This document shows, one piece after another, positions 62,798 through 64,000 of a stretch of DNA of 64,000 nt. A program made the position numbers and the translations under genes. Within the stretch, counting starts at the first letter, position 1. Every line of letters begins with the position of its first letter. The stretch is taken from the NCBI RefSeq assembly GCF_033723955.1, contig NZ_CP137555.1, positions 1,241,001 through 1,305,000 of the forward strand, in the 5' to 3' direction. Source of the stretch: Microbulbifer pacificus. Lineage in GTDB: Bacteria > Pseudomonadota > Gammaproteobacteria > Pseudomonadales > Cellvibrionaceae. Below the pieces are notes generated by a model, which was given only the letters and a program-made list of their open reading frames with translations, had not been told where the DNA came from and searched no databases.

Positions 62798-62835
62798 GAC
62801 TTCTCCAGTTACAGCGCTTTGGGTATTTATGGAAA

Positions 62836-63183
62836 TTATTCAGTTTCATCCTGCGGTGGCAGCGCCAGCAATCGCTCGCGCACATCCCGCAGTTGTTGCA
62901 GGCCGGTCTCGGTAAACAGATAGGGCGGCTTGCCGGTGTACTCTTCTTCTTCGATCTGCAGGCACTCGAGGCGGAGCTGCTCCAGTGGCGGGTCGTGGCG
63001 CATCGGATAACTGATCAGCACCCGCCACTCGTTGTCATCTGCCTGCCCGACAATCACATCTTCCAGACCGCGCTGGAACTGCTCGCGCTCCATGCGAAAG
63101 CGCGGTGTGCGCATATGCATCATGCCCCAGAAAATCAGGGCGAACACCGCGAAGGACAGGCAGAGCGTAATTGCGATATTCAC
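62836..63183 (-). CDS. Small single-pass membrane protein
   Basis: 115 residues. An N-terminal membrane span (AITLCLSFAVFALIFWGMM, about 4-22) is followed by a charged cytoplasmic or periplasmic domain rich in Glu/Arg/Leu (RMEREQFQRGLEDVIVGQ, LEQLRLECLQIEEEEYTGK). GTG start with GGAGGAGG just upstream, a strong ribosome site. No family recognised. It lies between the acyltransferase (39 bases upstream) and peptidase genes on one strand. Confidence 0.65.
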   Translation of the reverse strand: MNIAITLCLSFAVFALIFWGMMHMRTPRFRMEREQFQRGLEDVIVGQADDNEWRVLISYPMRHDPPLEQLRLECLQIEEEEYTGKPPYLFTETGLQQLRDVRERLLALPPQDETE

Positions 63184-63222
63184 TACTGCCCTCCTCCGAT
63201 TTCTCAGGCGACTTAGTCCAGA

Positions 63223-63840
63223 TCAGCCCAGATCCGTCTGGTGTTCCGGGTTGCGCCCGCGGTATTTGCTGAAGCGCCGCTGGATCTCCTTCATGTCCTG
63301 CTCCAGTTCACCGGTAGGCTGGTACAGGGAATCTATACAGATGCGTTTGGTGGGGAAGTCCCAGGCCACCAGCAGCACCGGCACATCCGCGGCATAGGCA
63401 ATGCGCAGAAATCCGTTCTTCCACTTGTGCGCCTTCTTGCGGGTGCCTTCCGGAGTAATCGCGACCCACATTTTTTCGTTCTGCTTGAACTGGCTCGCCA
63501 TTTCCTTGGCCAGCCCGCCCGCCGCGCCGCGGTCGGTGGGAATTCCGCCCAGCGCCATGAACAGCCCTTTGAACGGGAAGAAAAACGCTTCCTTTTTCAT
63601 CATCCACGACGCTTTGAGCTTGAGCGCCATGATGAACGGCATGGCCACCACAAAATCCCAGTTGGATGTGTGCGGAGCCAGAGCCACCATCAATTTCTTT
63701 TCCGGCGGAAAATTGCCATCAAACCGCCAGCCGAGCATTTTGACGATCATCAGGCCGATACCCTGGGTGAGCCAGTTGCCCACCCGCGGCATTTCTTCCG
63801 GCAGATCGGCAGGGATAGTTGTTTTCTTTGCGGCTGTCAC
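63223..63840 (-). CDS. PlsC-like lysophospholipid acyltransferase
   Basis: 205 residues, a short acyltransferase of the 1-acylglycerol-3-phosphate type. The catalytic motif is HTSNWD (HX4D). Next come FPFKGLFMALGGIPTDRG (second block) and WVAITPEGTRKK (EGTR motif). It lacks a clear N-terminal membrane helix, but a hydrophobic surface patch is expected. Role: transfer of an acyl chain to a lysolipid at the inner membrane. The start is GTG. The genome would then hold at least two such enzymes, with the fusion at 53 kb. The gene lies just downstream of prfC on the same strand. Confidence 0.87.
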   Translation of the reverse strand: MTAAKKTTIPADLPEEMPRVGNWLTQGIGLMIVKMLGWRFDGNFPPEKKLMVALAPHTSNWDFVVAMPFIMALKLKASWMMKKEAFFFPFKGLFMALGGIPTDRGAAGGLAKEMASQFKQNEKMWVAITPEGTRKKAHKWKNGFLRIAYAADVPVLLVAWDFPTKRICIDSLYQPTGELEQDMKEIQRRFSKYRGRNPEHQTDLG

Positions 63841-63879
63841 TGCGAATTTCTCTTCTTGTTACTGCGGATATTTTTCGGA

Positions 63880-64000
63880 TCAATGCTCACGGGTTGCGTA
63901 GAAGCGGATTTCCTTGTGGCGCTCTTCCGCCAACTGCAGGTTCACCCGCGTCGGCGCCAGGTAAGTGAGATGCCCGGAACCGTCCAGCGCCAGGTTGATG
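63880..64000 (-). CDS. prfC: Peptide chain release factor 3, C-terminal end
   Basis: The last 39 codons of a gene whose start lies beyond the window. The residues [20 protein letters not shown] and the terminal ATREH match the C-terminus of RF-3, the GTPase that recycles RF1/RF2 from the ribosome. The match is short but diagnostic. The stop is 40 bases before the acyltransferase start on the same strand. Confidence 0.88.
   Translation of the reverse strand, partial: INLALDGSGHLTYLAPTRVNLQLAEERHKEIRFYATREH

Overview
The window looks like the chromosome of a marine, polymer-degrading gammaproteobacterium, possibly Cellvibrionales (Microbulbifer-like). This is inferred from the GC-rich coding DNA and from the mix of TonB-dependent uptake, lipoprotein peptidases, a rhombosortase-type (GlyGly-CTERM) protease, an RND pump and 7TMR-DISM signalling. 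The genus is a guess. I recognise no tRNA, rRNA, CRISPR array or prophage.

Layout. 1-3.8 kb: a partial parallel beta-helix lipoprotein, a Yip1-family membrane protein and ilvE, all on the minus strand. 4.6-20.4 kb: a 13-gene plus-strand block ending at a strong terminator. It encodes a periplasmic TonB_C protein, a Ser-rich lipoprotein, a second large lipoprotein, a membrane-anchored TPR protein, a membrane PEGA/FGE-like protein, a small exported protein, a MotA/TolQ/ExbB-type channel, an ASKHA (Hsp70/actin-fold) protein with an FHA-like tail, two overlapping membrane-anchored coiled-coil VWA proteins, two small lipoproteins and an M48 lipoprotein peptidase. I read this as one envelope-spanning, proton-motive-force-driven machine of unknown purpose. 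The two VWA proteins would take the place of MotB/ExbD. It is the best candidate here for an undescribed system.

20.5-38.5 kb: mostly housekeeping and signalling genes: a 7TM diguanylate cyclase, a crotonase-family enzyme, kynA, an orphan ExbD, mgsA, an unknown small protein, a thioredoxin-fold membrane protein, an AT-hook histone-H1-like protein, an RND pump with its adaptor, a cNMP-binding protein without HTH, a chalcone-isomerase-like/TonB_C fusion and an M13 peptidase. 38.66-43.71 kb: an IS66-bounded segment carrying an alkyl sulfatase and a small exported protein. The outer ends are similar inverted repeats and are flanked by an identical 8-bp repeat (TAATGTGG), so it appears to have moved as a unit.

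43.9-52.8 kb: a MipA/OmpV - DUF3019 - response regulator - histidine kinase operon followed by a 1,724-residue subtilisin-like protease. Repeats of TTGTACAA precede the operon and related degenerate repeats precede the protease gene, which suggests one regulon. 53-64 kb: an LplT/PlsC-type fusion, an FAD oxidoreductase, a TPR sulfotransferase, a TonB-dependent receptor, tpx, an M28 peptidase, a small membrane protein, a PlsC-like acyltransferase and the 3' end of prfC. Family calls rest on motifs read by eye; no database search was possible.
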